Positions 8,205-17,373 of a stretch of 64,000 nucleotides of DNA are shown here, one piece after another. The first letter of the stretch is position 1, and each line of letters opens with the position of its first letter. Source of the DNA: Thiodiazotropha sp040507225 (GTDB taxonomy: Bacteria; Pseudomonadota; Gammaproteobacteria; Chromatiales; Chromatiaceae). Where the stretch lies: assembly GCA_040507225.1 (NCBI GenBank), contig JBEVVG010000001.1, positions 2,232,001 through 2,296,000 on the forward strand, written 5' to 3'. The notes below the pieces were generated by a model. That model was not told where the DNA came from, did no database searches, and was given only the letters and a program-made list of their open reading frames with translations. Made by a program: the position numbers and the translations under genes.

Positions 8205-10508
8205 TCAGTATAGGCCGTAGCGGTTCAGGTCGAGTATCCCCGCTTCGACCGGTGATGTTCGTTGCAGGTATTCGGTCAAACGATGGAACTTGTCCCAGAA
8301 GCCGGGATCGGTGCGACGCACCCCCCAGGGTTCGATGATCCTTGCGTCGAATTGCCCGGCATCCTTGAGGGACTTGTCACGCAGGGTTGCGACGAATGCA
8401 TCCAGGTCATCCTCAGCCACGCTGAGCATCAGGTTCGGGTAGCCCGTCGCGACCCCCGGCACCACACTGAGATCGTCATGCTCCGGTTCGTAGCGCAGGG
8501 ACTCGCCCATGACGAATGCCACATTGCTGTGCCGCCGGTTGCGGATCAGGGTAAAGACCTGCACCGGGTCGTCCCCATGAGTGACCTGCAACAGGGTGGC
8601 TTCCGGGAATTGCCCCACTGATGCCATCTCCCGCTGGGGCACTCCTGTGAGTTGCGACAGGGCGCGTTGCAGCGGGGTCTGTAAGGAAGCCTTGGGCCGG
8701 TTGATCGGGTCCGGCGTGGCATTCACCGTCGCGAGTCGCTGCAGGAGATACTGCAACAGTGCGGGGTAAGGCTGATCATCAGAGCCGTTCAGCAGATGCG
8801 CAGGTATGGAGCTGTCAATGTTCTCGTACACCAGCCAGAGCTTCAGCTTGCCTGATCCTTCATACCATCGCTTCAACACCCCCTTGCGCGACCGGGCCGG
8901 TAGCAGCATCAGGAAGTTCTGTTCTGAGCCATTGCGGATCAGGTCGAAGTAGAGTCTTACCTGGGTCTGGTGGGCGAGGCTGCCGAAGACATCAAAATTC
9001 ACCACCAGGTTGTAGTAGCTGCGTTCGAACAGCGGGTAGTCCATCAGCCAGGCGGTGAGGGGCAGCTGACCCAGCCAACCGCGTTTCACGCTGGCACTGT
9101 CATGATGCCGGAACACGGTCAGCAGGGCGTTGCTGTTGTGGCCCTCTCCGTCCCACACCATCTGCTCATCGATGCCCTTGGGAAACAGGGATTGCAATTG
9201 GGCCTGGCGCTTTTCCACATAGGCGTTGCGATTTTCGAGGGATGACCACCAGTGCTCCGCCCCATCCAGCAGGTCGTCGCTGATGTTCGGCAGAGCGAGC
9301 AGGGAATCAACGGCCTCACGATAGCCGGCGGAACTGAGGTAGGGATCCTTGTCCGGTGCCTGGAAACTCACCCAGAAGTGATCGCGAATCACATCGGTGG
9401 CCAGCTGGCCGCGACACACGGGTCCGCGAATGAAGGTGCGCACGAAATATTCCGCGTGGTCGAGCATGAACCGGTAACGGGCCCGGGACGGCAGCGCCGC
9501 AAAGGTCGTGAACGGGTTGGCCCGCTCCTCCTCGGTATAGCCGGGCAGAGTCTTCACCGACCCGTCCGGGAGATCGAACAGATCCTGGATGCGCTGCAAA
9601 ACACCCTCGTTCAATCCAAAGGTGGTGTGGGTCTTGTAAACCAGGGTCCCCTTCAATGGGACGAATCGGTAGTGGAACGCCTCCCCGGGGGCAATGTTGC
9701 TGCGCCGGGTTGCAATCTCATCCACCTGTTTTCCGGGCGCCGTGCGGGAACGTACCAGACGAAAAAAATGCCGTTCCCCCCCATCCTCGAAATACAGGTG
9801 CGCAATGAACCAGTGTTCGAACAGCCAGCGGGCCAGCAGTCTGCGCTCGTTAGAGGTGTGATTGAGCCAGCGCTCCCAACGGGTGATCTGGCGAATCTCC
9901 GTGGGTGTCGGCTCGAACCCCGCCGTCCCGGAAGGACTGCCCTGGGCAACCCAGTCAGACAGGGTATTGAAATCCTCCCCGCTGACCCCCGGTAGCCCGA
10001 GGGGCATCCCCAGGTAGGGTTGTTCCCGGGCCAGGTTGGACACCTCCCGGGGACCGGCACATTGATTGTTGCGCAGAATCCCGAGTTGCAGCGCTTCAGG
10101 CACCGGGTGCCGGGGATCGACCGGGTGTGCCTGGCGCAGGGCCAGCATCTGCAGCAGCACGGATTCGGCCGCTGTACCGTCCTCCGACCCGGTGACCGGG
10201 AAGAACCCCCGGGCCCGCCATTCGTCCTCGGTGTGGGCATCGATGTAGAGGCGGGTCGGGTCAGCATCCTCGAGCCGGGCCGCATCGTAGACGAGCTGCT
10301 GGGTCGCGCCCCGCCGCACGCCCTCGCCACTGCCCAGGTTGAGCTGACAGGGGGCGTCGAAGCAGGCATGACAGGCGACGCAGTAACGATCGAAGATCGG
10401 CTGGATCTGTTGCGCGTAATCGACGGGCTCAGCCGAGGCGCTGAAGGCCAGAAAGAACCCGGCCATCATCATCGTGTGGATCGTGATTCTGTCTGCAAAC
10501 GATTTCAT
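8205..10508 (-). CDS. cti: periplasmic fatty acid cis/trans isomerase
   Basis: Cti converts cis-unsaturated acyl chains of membrane phospholipids to trans, a rapid response to solvents or heat. The 767-residue protein has a signal peptide (about 1-26) and the c-type haem motif CVACH at 43-47, as expected for this haem enzyme. Length and overall sequence match the family. It lies 23 bases downstream of purT on the same strand. The heme motif is followed closely by two more cysteines (CFDAPC), also typical of Cti. Confidence 0.9.
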   Translation of the reverse strand: MKSFADRITIHTMMMAGFFLAFSASAEPVDYAQQIQPIFDRYCVACHACFDAPCQLNLGSGEGVRRGATQQLVYDAARLEDADPTRLYIDAHTEDEWRARGFFPVTGSEDGTAAESVLLQMLALRQAHPVDPRHPVPEALQLGILRNNQCAGPREVSNLAREQPYLGMPLGLPGVSGEDFNTLSDWVAQGSPSGTAGFEPTPTEIRQITRWERWLNHTSNERRLLARWLFEHWFIAHLYFEDGGERHFFRLVRSRTAPGKQVDEIATRRSNIAPGEAFHYRFVPLKGTLVYKTHTTFGLNEGVLQRIQDLFDLPDGSVKTLPGYTEEERANPFTTFAALPSRARYRFMLDHAEYFVRTFIRGPVCRGQLATDVIRDHFWVSFQAPDKDPYLSSAGYREAVDSLLALPNISDDLLDGAEHWWSSLENRNAYVEKRQAQLQSLFPKGIDEQMVWDGEGHNSNALLTVFRHHDSASVKRGWLGQLPLTAWLMDYPLFERSYYNLVVNFDVFGSLAHQTQVRLYFDLIRNGSEQNFLMLLPARSRKGVLKRWYEGSGKLKLWLVYENIDSSIPAHLLNGSDDQPYPALLQYLLQRLATVNATPDPINRPKASLQTPLQRALSQLTGVPQREMASVGQFPEATLLQVTHGDDPVQVFTLIRNRRHSNVAFVMGESLRYEPEHDDLSVVPGVATGYPNLMLSVAEDDLDAFVATLRDKSLKDAGQFDARIIEPWGVRRTDPGFWDKFHRLTEYLQRTSPVEAGILDLNRYGLY

Positions 10509-10531
10509 GGATCCCGCTCATCACCCCGCAG

Positions 10532-11713
10532 TCAAAGTTTCACTTCGACCGCGGCTGCCGCCTGGCTGGCCTTGCGGCGGGCCTCGTCGATATCGCTCCC
10601 CCGGGCCAGGGCCACCCCCATGCGCCGCCGGCCTGCCACCTCCGGCTTGCCGAACAGGCGCAGCTGGGTATCGGGCTGACTCAGCGCGGTCTCCAGGTTG
10701 GCATAGCGCACATTGGAGGATTCCCCCTCGGGCAGAATCACCGCCGATGCCGAGGGACCGTGTTGCACGATGTTGGGGATCGGCAGACCCAGGATGGCCC
10801 GGGCATGCAGGGCGAACTGGGAGAGGTCCTGGGAGATCATGGTCACCATACCGGTGTCATGGGGGCGGGGTGAGACCTCGCTGAAGTAGACCGCTTCCCC
10901 TTTGATGAACAGTTCCACGCCGAAGATGCCGCGCCCGCCCAGGGCGTCGGTGACCTGGCGGGCGATCTCCTGGGCCCGTTGCAGTGCGGTCGGGCTCATC
11001 GGCTGGGGCTGCCAGGACTCCTGGTAGTCTCCGTGTTCCTGGCGATGACCGATCGGCATGCAGAACACCGTCCCTTGATCATGCCTAACGGTCAGTTGGG
11101 TGATCTCGTAGTCGAATTCGACGAACCCCTCCACGATCACCCGTCCCGCGCCGGCCCGCCCGCCTTCCTGGGCATACTGCCAGCTCCGCTCGATATCCTC
11201 CGGGTGTTTGATGGTGCTCTGACCCTTGCCGGAGGAACTCATGATCGGCTTGACCACGCAGGGGATACCGATCTGCGCCACCGCCGCTTCGAAGTCCTCC
11301 TGGTTGTCGACGAACCGGTAAGGAGAGGTGGGCAGTCCCAGCTGCTCGGCCGCCAGCCGGCGGATGCCCTCCCGGTTCATGGTCAGGCGCGCGGCGTTAG
11401 CGGTGGGAATCACGGTGAAACCCTCCGCCTCCAGCGCCACCAGGGTGTCGGTGGAGATCGCCTCGATCTCCGGCACGATATAGTCGGGACGTTCCAATTC
11501 GATCACCCGGCGCAGTTCCTCGCCATCCAGCATGGAGAAGGTATGGGATCGGTCGGCCACCTGCATCGCCGGGGCATGCTCATAACGGTCACAGGCGATC
11601 ACCTCACAACCGAAGCGTTGCAGTTCGATCACCACCTCCTTGCCCAACTCACCGGAACCGCACAGCAGAACCTTGGTAGCCGAAGAGGAAAAAGGGGTGC
11701 CGAGTGTGGTCAT
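10532..11713 (-). CDS. purT: formate-dependent phosphoribosylglycinamide formyltransferase PurT
   Basis: Catalyses the third step of purine synthesis using formate and ATP instead of formyl-tetrahydrofolate. It is 393 residues, close to the E. coli length of 392. The N-terminal GSGELGKEV loop, the ATP-grasp region with KPIMSSSGKGQS and the C-terminal EVSPRPHDTGMVT signature are clear. AGGA lies 7 bases before the ATG. It is probably cotranscribed with cti. Confidence 0.96.
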   Translation of the reverse strand: MTTLGTPFSSSATKVLLCGSGELGKEVVIELQRFGCEVIACDRYEHAPAMQVADRSHTFSMLDGEELRRVIELERPDYIVPEIEAISTDTLVALEAEGFTVIPTANAARLTMNREGIRRLAAEQLGLPTSPYRFVDNQEDFEAAVAQIGIPCVVKPIMSSSGKGQSTIKHPEDIERSWQYAQEGGRAGAGRVIVEGFVEFDYEITQLTVRHDQGTVFCMPIGHRQEHGDYQESWQPQPMSPTALQRAQEIARQVTDALGGRGIFGVELFIKGEAVYFSEVSPRPHDTGMVTMISQDLSQFALHARAILGLPIPNIVQHGPSASAVILPEGESSNVRYANLETALSQPDTQLRLFGKPEVAGRRRMGVALARGSDIDEARRKASQAAAAVEVKL

Positions 11714-11831
11714 CTGCGTGTCCTGATCAAAGTCGATATTTACATGAGTGGGATGGGGATCTTAACCCGCTAACGGCATGCAGGACAGATGCCCCCGGAC
11801 AGACACCCGGCTCCAACCCGTCATACTGCGT

Positions 11832-12887
11832 TCAATCCATGGCATCGATGTCGATACCCATTTCCTTGGCGCGCTTACGCCACAACCTGCGGGCGAGCTT
11901 GCGCATATCCTCGACCTTGTCCATCTCGTCGATGATCTCGATACCCAGCAGGGTCTCGAGCACATCCTCCAGGGTCAGAATGCCCACCATGGCGCCGTAC
12001 TCATCAACGATGAGCAGGACATGACTGCGCTCCTCGAGCAGCTTTTCGAAGGCGTTCTGCAGGGAACTGCTATCCGGCAGGGCGGCGAGTTGACGCCGAT
12101 AGATCGACAGCCGCTTGTCCGAATTGCCCCGCGCATGGGCCAGCAGCAGGTCACTTCGCAGGACGAACCCGGTGACATGGTCCCGGTCCGGCAGATACAC
12201 GGGGATGCGTGAGAAACGGCTGTCCGCGTAGCCTTGAAAATATTCGCTGACCGTCATCTCCTCGTGCAGGGCGAACACCACCACCCGCGGCGTCATGACA
12301 TCGCTGACCCGGGTCTCGCGCAACATGAACAGATTGCTCAGAATCAGAGACTCACGCTCATGCAGTTTGCCCTCCTCGACCCCGGCCTGGGCCATGGCGG
12401 TGAACTCATCACGGTGAAAATGCCCATGCTGGTGACCCCGGGAAAGCAGCCGGGTGAGCATCGCCGAGAGCTTGACGAAGGGGTACAGCAGCCAGATCAG
12501 CAGACTCAGGACATACGCCGTTGAGGGGGCCAGCTGACGCCAGTAAACCGCCCCAATGGTCTTTGGAATGATCTCCGAAAACACCAGGATCAACAGGGTC
12601 AGAATGGCGGAGATCACGCCCAGCGAGGCATCACCGAACACTGCGGCAGCCTGGGCCCCGGCACCCGCAGCGCCGATCGTGTGCGCGGTGGTGTTAAGGG
12701 TCAAAATCGCCGCCAGGGAATCATTGATATTGCGCTTGAGCTGCCTGAGCCGCCCGGCGGCCCCGTGGCCTTGCTGTTCCAGCACTGAGATGTATGGGTG
12801 GGTCACGCTGAGGATCACGGCCTCTGCTATCGAACAGAGAAATGAAAAACCAAGCGCGATGGCTATGTAAGTAAGGAGTAAAAGCAT
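11832..12887 (-). CDS. CNNM/DUF21 transmembrane protein with CBS pair
   Basis: 351-residue inner-membrane protein of the CNNM/CorC (hemolysin-like) family, related to Mg2+/Co2+ efflux proteins. An N-terminal DUF21 region with about four membrane segments (1-150, with the family-typical FSEIIPKTIG) is followed by two CBS modules (about 195-320; MTPRVVVFAL and VDEYGAMVGILTLEDVLE). The usual C-terminal CorC_HlyC domain is missing or very short, so this is a truncated-architecture member. It lies 118 bases upstream of purT, same strand. Confidence 0.85.
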   Translation of the reverse strand: MLLLLTYIAIALGFSFLCSIAEAVILSVTHPYISVLEQQGHGAAGRLRQLKRNINDSLAAILTLNTTAHTIGAAGAGAQAAAVFGDASLGVISAILTLLILVFSEIIPKTIGAVYWRQLAPSTAYVLSLLIWLLYPFVKLSAMLTRLLSRGHQHGHFHRDEFTAMAQAGVEEGKLHERESLILSNLFMLRETRVSDVMTPRVVVFALHEEMTVSEYFQGYADSRFSRIPVYLPDRDHVTGFVLRSDLLLAHARGNSDKRLSIYRRQLAALPDSSSLQNAFEKLLEERSHVLLIVDEYGAMVGILTLEDVLETLLGIEIIDEMDKVEDMRKLARRLWRKRAKEMGIDIDAMD

Positions 12888-13142
12888 GTCAGCGGCCAGG
12901 ATCCCGAAGTAACTGTCCCGGGCATTCTAACCTATCTGAAGTGCCCGCCGGATCCAGCTTGTCTGGCCTGCAGGGATTGCGCGCAAATGAGAGGCGGGCT
13001 CAATTGTTTGCAACCCGCTGAAGATTCTGATTGGTTTCAAGAAGCTGTGGTTGTTTTGGAGGGTTTCGCCCGGTCAGCCCGTCCGCCCAGTGTGTAGCTG
13101 CCCGCCCCGCTCATAAACCGGCTTCAGGGCTTCTAGCAGGCT

Positions 13143-14372
13143 TCAGCTCACTGCATCCGCCTGGGGTTCAATCAGCGAATGGATCCAGGGCTGCATCTGG
13201 CCGTCGACACCCATGCTGCGGGCACGCCCACTTTGCTTGGCCAAATACATCCTGTGGTCGGCCAGCTCGACCAGGGTTTTCCAATCATTTGCCGCATCGA
13301 GGCGGTTTCCTGAAATACCGATACTCGCGGTCACCGGGTCGCCGTCCGGCCGCTCGCCCATCCCGGCGCGCATGATCCGCTGGACCACCTCATTCGCCAC
13401 TTCGGGACCCGCGGTCGGCAGGATCACGATGAACTCCTCTCCACCCCAGCGGATCACGCTGTCCCCTTTACGCACCGTCTTACTGATCATCTGCGCCGCC
13501 GTTTTCAGGGTCGTGTCCCCCTGATCGTGCCCATAGGTATCGTTGATCGACTTGAAATGGTCGAGATCCAGGTAGAGCAGGGACAACTCGGCCTCATTCA
13601 TCTGCGCCAGGCGAAACTGCAGGTCGAGCATCTCGATGCCGGTCCGACGACTCAACACCCCGGTCAGCACATCGTAACTGGTTCGACTGACCTGGGAGAG
13701 CATGTAACGCAGTTGGTTGAGTGACGAAAACAGGGCCACCCCGAGAATCAGGACCAGCAGCCAGATCGTCGACACCGCCTGGGGAATCTCCTCCACCCCC
13801 TGGGGTATGGAGGCGATCAGGGTCAGCAGGAACATCGGTACCGCATATGCGAGGAATTCGCTCAAGGTCAACGGAAACAGGGTCAGTCCGGCGACCATGA
13901 CGAAAGGCAACAGGCCGTACAGACCGGCGATCACCTGCTCGGTACCATCCAGATCATAGCCCTGGATCCAGTGATCGGAGGCCAGGTAGAACAGGGGTGT
14001 CACCGCAAGCATCCCGGCCAGTAACAGGCGGGCCTGCACCAGGCCGGCCTCTCTCCGGGCGCGCCAGGCCAACAGGGCGAAGATCGTCCCGGAGATCAGG
14101 CGTATCGAGATCAATTCCAGCCACAGCGCACTCGGCAGGAACAGCAGGTCGATCACCGCCCAGGCAGGCACCAGCACCGCAAACACCGCACAGAAGAAGA
14201 ACACCCGGCTTTGGATGATCGCGGCGCGATGCCGGGAGATGGGCAGACCGTGATTATTCGTCGTGAACAATTCATAGAGTTGATCACGGGTGTAAATCCC
14301 CAACGATTCACTGATGGATATATACATGTTTTTCAGTTGGTTGGTAATGGCCATGCCTTCGCACCACAACAT
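13143..14372 (-). CDS. membrane-bound diguanylate cyclase
   Basis: Makes c-di-GMP. Up to six membrane segments (about 52-235) form a MASE-like sensor region, followed by a C-terminal GGDEF domain (about 240-395) beginning at YDVLTGVLSRR and carrying the active-site motif GGEEF. The usual RxxD inhibitory site is not obvious upstream of the motif. ATG 14372 is used here; the in-frame ATG at 14354 is an equally good start. No EAL domain is fused. A perfect FNR-type box lies 139-152 bases upstream, so oxygen control is possible. Confidence 0.9.
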   Translation of the reverse strand: MLWCEGMAITNQLKNMYISISESLGIYTRDQLYELFTTNNHGLPISRHRAAIIQSRVFFFCAVFAVLVPAWAVIDLLFLPSALWLELISIRLISGTIFALLAWRARREAGLVQARLLLAGMLAVTPLFYLASDHWIQGYDLDGTEQVIAGLYGLLPFVMVAGLTLFPLTLSEFLAYAVPMFLLTLIASIPQGVEEIPQAVSTIWLLVLILGVALFSSLNQLRYMLSQVSRTSYDVLTGVLSRRTGIEMLDLQFRLAQMNEAELSLLYLDLDHFKSINDTYGHDQGDTTLKTAAQMISKTVRKGDSVIRWGGEEFIVILPTAGPEVANEVVQRIMRAGMGERPDGDPVTASIGISGNRLDAANDWKTLVELADHRMYLAKQSGRARSMGVDGQMQPWIHSLIEPQADAVS

Positions 14373-14431
14373 CCTGCCAGGAGTTCCAGTCCCTTCCCCT
14401 TTGCGCTTTACAACCGCTGCTGGAACTGGAA

Positions 14432-14454
14432 TGGGGCCTTACCTGAAGGCCCCA
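14432..14454. repeat. hairpin in the leader of the diguanylate cyclase
   Basis: Perfect 9-bp inverted repeat TGGGGCCTT-ACCTG-AAGGCCCCA. No T-run follows on either strand, so it is not a typical terminator. It lies 60-82 bases upstream of the cyclase start and could be a leader structure. Confidence 0.5.
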
Positions 14455-14510
14455 ATTCAAGAAGATTATCGCTCAACTCCCGGTTTACTTGACTTAAAAA
14501 GTGTTTAATT

Positions 14511-14524
14511 TTGATCGAAATCAA
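14511..14524. promoter_or_regulatory. perfect FNR/ANR-type box
   Basis: TTGAT-CGAA-ATCAA is a perfect match to the FNR consensus TTGAT-N4-ATCAA. It lies in the 419-base divergent gap (14373-14791) between the diguanylate cyclase and the acyltransferase/E1-like pair. A GATAAT on the minus strand (14470-14465) would put the box near -59.5 for the cyclase, close to a class I position. No equally good -10 is seen toward the plus-strand genes. The rest of the gap holds no gene that I can support. Confidence 0.7.
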
Positions 14525-14791
14525 TTACCGCATCTTTCGTGCTGATTGAGTCCCGGGAAAGATTGTCAATTTTGCACTATTCTCAATGGGATAGTGATCT
14601 AAGTGAGACTTTGACGATATCTCGCAGCGGCCGGTTACACATGCGATAGGCGACGCTGGAAAACGCCGCCGACTTTTCCGCATCACAGGACGCATCACCC
14701 GGAATACACTGACCTGTCATATGGAATGCCCATCGGTGAGCGCCAGGGGCCTCACCGGGAATGGACGCAAACCCAGGACACTGGAGGACCC

Positions 14792-15568
14792 ATGGATAGC
14801 CTGGCGGACAATTTCTTCCGCTACTTCCAGCCACTCTACGCCGCCTCTGCACAACAGAAGCGATGCAGCTATGAGATCCGCTACAAGGTTTATGTGGATG
14901 AGCTTGGATGGGAAAAGCCAAACCCCGCCTGCCTGGAAACCGACCCCTGTGATGCCTACGCGCATCCCTGCCTGCTGGAGCACAAACGCACCGGTGAGAT
15001 CGCCGGCTGTGTGCGACTGGTGACGCCGCAATCCCTCGCTGAAGCAGCCAGTCTGCCTTTTCAGACGCATTCGATCCCGGGCATCGACTCCGCTCACCTG
15101 AGCCAGCACCTGCCCCTGCAGGTGGGAGAGATCTCCCGCCTCGCGGTACCCAGCCAGTTCCGCCGCAGACGCAATGAACGCGGCAAACCCTTCATTCTCG
15201 ACGAGAACAGCGCCAGCGAGGGCTATTCCCGGGAGGAATTGCGTAACTTCCCGAATATCGCCATCGGTCTGTACCTGTCCGCCATTGCGATGGTCGATCT
15301 GTGCGAACTGCAACTCGCGGTGGTGGTGATGGAACCGAGACTGCAACGCCATCTGCAACGCTTCGGACTGCATTTTGAGCGCATCAGCGAAGCCTTTGAA
15401 CTGCGCGGGCAACGCGCCCTGTTCGAGCTGCGGAGGCAGCAATTTTGCACCCGCATGCCGGAGGACATTCTCGCCCTCTACCAGCGAATCCGCGAAACCC
15501 TGGAGGGTCAGACCTGGCACCCTCCCGGGGAACATCATCCACTGAATTCAGATCATGAGCGCATTTGA
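14792..15568 (+). CDS. FeeM/LuxI-like N-acyltransferase (PEP-CTERM-associated acyltransferase type)
   Basis: 258 residues from ATG 14792, with GGAGG 4 bases upstream. It resembles GNAT-fold N-acyl amino acid synthases and autoinducer synthases: an early RYKVYVDELGW segment (about 30-40) and the core GEISRLAVPSQFRRR (about 112-126), which correspond to the conserved Arg/Glu/Arg region of that superfamily. Such enzymes transfer a fatty acyl group from acyl-ACP to an amine. No exosortase or PEP-CTERM protein is encoded nearby. Its end overlaps the E1-like gene by 14 bases, so the two products likely act together. The acceptor is unknown. Confidence 0.8.
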   Translation: MDSLADNFFRYFQPLYAASAQQKRCSYEIRYKVYVDELGWEKPNPACLETDPCDAYAHPCLLEHKRTGEIAGCVRLVTPQSLAEAASLPFQTHSIPGIDSAHLSQHLPLQVGEISRLAVPSQFRRRRNERGKPFILDENSASEGYSREELRNFPNIAIGLYLSAIAMVDLCELQLAVVVMEPRLQRHLQRFGLHFERISEAFELRGQRALFELRRQQFCTRMPEDILALYQRIRETLEGQTWHPPGEHHPLNSDHERI

Positions 15569-16427
15569 GTATTCCAAGGCGTTTTCCCGCAACATCGGAT
15601 GGGTCAGCGAATCCGAACAGCAGCGATTGCGTAACGCCCGGGTGGGCATCGCCGGCATGGGTGGCGTCGGGGGGAGCCATCTTCTGACCCTGACCCGGTT
15701 GGGCGTGGGAGGCTTCAATCTGGCCGATTTCGACCGCTTCGATCTGGAAAACTTCAACCGTCAGGCCGGCGCCAATCTTCAAACCATCGGACGTCCAAAG
15801 CTCGACAGCCTGATTGCCGCGGCCCGCGCGATCAATCCCGAACTCGATATCCAGGCCTTTGCCGACGGGGTGAGAGCGGATCAGGCCCCGGCGTTCCTGG
15901 AGGATTGCGATGTCTACCTGGACGGGCTGGACTTTTTCGCAGTAGAGGCGCGTCGTGCGGTGTTCAGTGCCTGCCAGGCGATGGGCATACCCGCTGTCAC
16001 CGCAGCGCCCCTGGGTATGGGTGCCGCCTTGCTGAATTTTCTGCCCGGCCGGATGGGATTCGAAGCCTATTTTCAGCTACAGGGCTACAGCGAATATGAG
16101 CAGTACCTGCGCTTCCTGCTGGGCCTCGCCCCGGCCCGACTTCATTCCGGCTACCTGGTTCTGCCGGAACGCATCGATCTGATCAATCGCAAAGGTCCCA
16201 GCACCGCCATGGGTTGCGAACTGTGCGCCGGTTTTGCCGCCACCCAGGTACTCAAACTGTTGCTCAAACGCGGCCAGGTCCTGCCCGCCCCCTGGGGACA
16301 GCAGTTCGATGCCTACCGCAACCGCCTGCGCCGCACCTGGCGCCCCGGGGGCAATCGCCACCCTCTGCAAAGATTCGCAATCGCAATGGGCATGCGGCAG
16401 TTGCGCAAGGCGATTCCCGACCTGTGA
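15555..16427 (+). CDS. E1/ThiF-like adenylyltransferase, atypical
   Basis: 290 residues with a ThiF/MoeB/HesA fold: ATP-binding GMGGVGG (34-40), acidic residues in ADFDRFD (58-63), the Asn-Arg pair in NFNRQ (67-70) and Lys82. Family members adenylate a C-terminal carboxylate of a ubiquitin-like or other substrate. Two oddities are seen: only one CxxC (Cys221, Cys224) remains of the usual paired zinc motif, and no clear catalytic cysteine follows the adenylation site. No ubiquitin-like, JAB or rhodanese gene is near. The 14-base overlap with the upstream acyltransferase points to joint function, perhaps making an acylated, adenylate-activated metabolite. Confidence 0.82.
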   Translation: MSAFEYSKAFSRNIGWVSESEQQRLRNARVGIAGMGGVGGSHLLTLTRLGVGGFNLADFDRFDLENFNRQAGANLQTIGRPKLDSLIAAARAINPELDIQAFADGVRADQAPAFLEDCDVYLDGLDFFAVEARRAVFSACQAMGIPAVTAAPLGMGAALLNFLPGRMGFEAYFQLQGYSEYEQYLRFLLGLAPARLHSGYLVLPERIDLINRKGPSTAMGCELCAGFAATQVLKLLLKRGQVLPAPWGQQFDAYRNRLRRTWRPGGNRHPLQRFAIAMGMRQLRKAIPDL

Positions 16428-16553
16428 GCAAACAGACTTGCGGCCGAACCCGCGAGGCAGGCCGCGGATGCATCCCTGACCGGCACTCCCCGTCGATATG
16501 CTATGTTTGGACCAGAACCCGCTAACCATCCCGTCAGGGTGGAGGAGATACTG

Positions 16554-17264
16554 ATGCGTCATCGTGGAAAAAGACAGCTTGTCGCCAGCCTCATCGGACT
16601 GGTGCTGCTCATTCCAACAGCGTCCTCAGCACAGGACGATGACAATCACTACGATCGCATATCACTGCAGACCCGTGCGACTGAAGCGGTTGAAAATGAC
16701 ACCTTGATTGCGGTCATGTACGCGCAGCGGGAGGGCCCTGAACTGGCGCCTCTCACCGACCAGGTCAACCGGATGGTCGAGAAAGCAGTGCAACAGGCCC
16801 GCCAGACTGACGGGATTCAGGTCACCACCCTGGGCTATCAAACTCATCCGGTCTACCAGAAACAGACCATCAGCGGATGGCGGGTGCGTCAATCGATCCA
16901 CCTGGAAAGCCAGCACAGTGATGTGCTGGGTGGGTTGCTGGGAAAACTCCAGTCCGGGCTGGCGCTGGAATCGATCAACTACACCCTCTCCAGCGAAGGC
17001 CGCGATAACGTGGAGGAGCGGCTTATCCTGCAGGCCATCGATGCCTTTCGTCAGCGCGCTTCCCAGGTCACCCGGCAGATGGGAAGACAGCAATACCGGG
17101 TCGTTGAGATGGCGATCCACACCCAGTCCCCTTCCGGGTCACCGTCCCCGATGCGCGCCCGCATGATGGCGATGGAATCCAGCGTCGCGCCCCCCACCCT
17201 GGAGGGTGGCACGCAAAATGTGCAGGTTGAGATCGAAGGCCGCATCGAACTCCAGCCCAACTAG
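16554..17264 (+). CDS. SIMPL (DUF541) domain periplasmic protein
   Basis: 236 residues from ATG 16554 with GGAGGAG upstream. A signal peptide ends near ASSAQ (about 24). The rest fits the SIMPL/DUF541 family, with the opening ISLQTRATEAVENDT and a C-terminal beta-strand ending in a VQVEIEGRIEL segment. The family is linked to envelope stress in some bacteria; its molecular role is not known. It is followed by convergent hairpins. Confidence 0.75.
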   Translation: MRHRGKRQLVASLIGLVLLIPTASSAQDDDNHYDRISLQTRATEAVENDTLIAVMYAQREGPELAPLTDQVNRMVEKAVQQARQTDGIQVTTLGYQTHPVYQKQTISGWRVRQSIHLESQHSDVLGGLLGKLQSGLALESINYTLSSEGRDNVEERLILQAIDAFRQRASQVTRQMGRQQYRVVEMAIHTQSPSGSPSPMRARMMAMESSVAPPTLEGGTQNVQVEIEGRIELQPN

Positions 17265-17285
17265 TGGTAAAACACCCTCGAAACC

Positions 17286-17370
17286 GCCCCGGGTAAGCGG
17301 GGCTTCGAATCTTAACGGACTCTGCAGACACGCACATTCGGTTTACCCCGCCAGGTGAGACGAACCGAAT
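17286..17370. terminator. two inverted repeats between convergent genes
   Basis: GCCCCG-GGTAAG-CGGGGC (17286-17303) and ATTCGGTT...AACCGAAT (17336-17343 / 17363-17370, 19-base loop) fill the 109-base gap between the SIMPL gene and the convergent lipoprotein gene. T-runs are weak, so termination is inferred from position. Confidence 0.4.
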
Positions 17371-17373
17371 GCG

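Noticed and set aside
14432..14454. Rho-independent terminator or c-di-GMP riboswitch upstream of the diguanylate cyclase
   Set aside because: The hairpin has no T-run, and no GEMM-type conserved elements are present in the leader.
15555..16427. Calling the E1-like gene moeB or thiF, or part of a ubiquitin-like conjugation system
   Set aside because: No MoaD/ThiS/Ubl, E2 or JAB gene is adjacent, one CxxC pair is missing and a catalytic Cys is not evident; partner gene is an acyltransferase.
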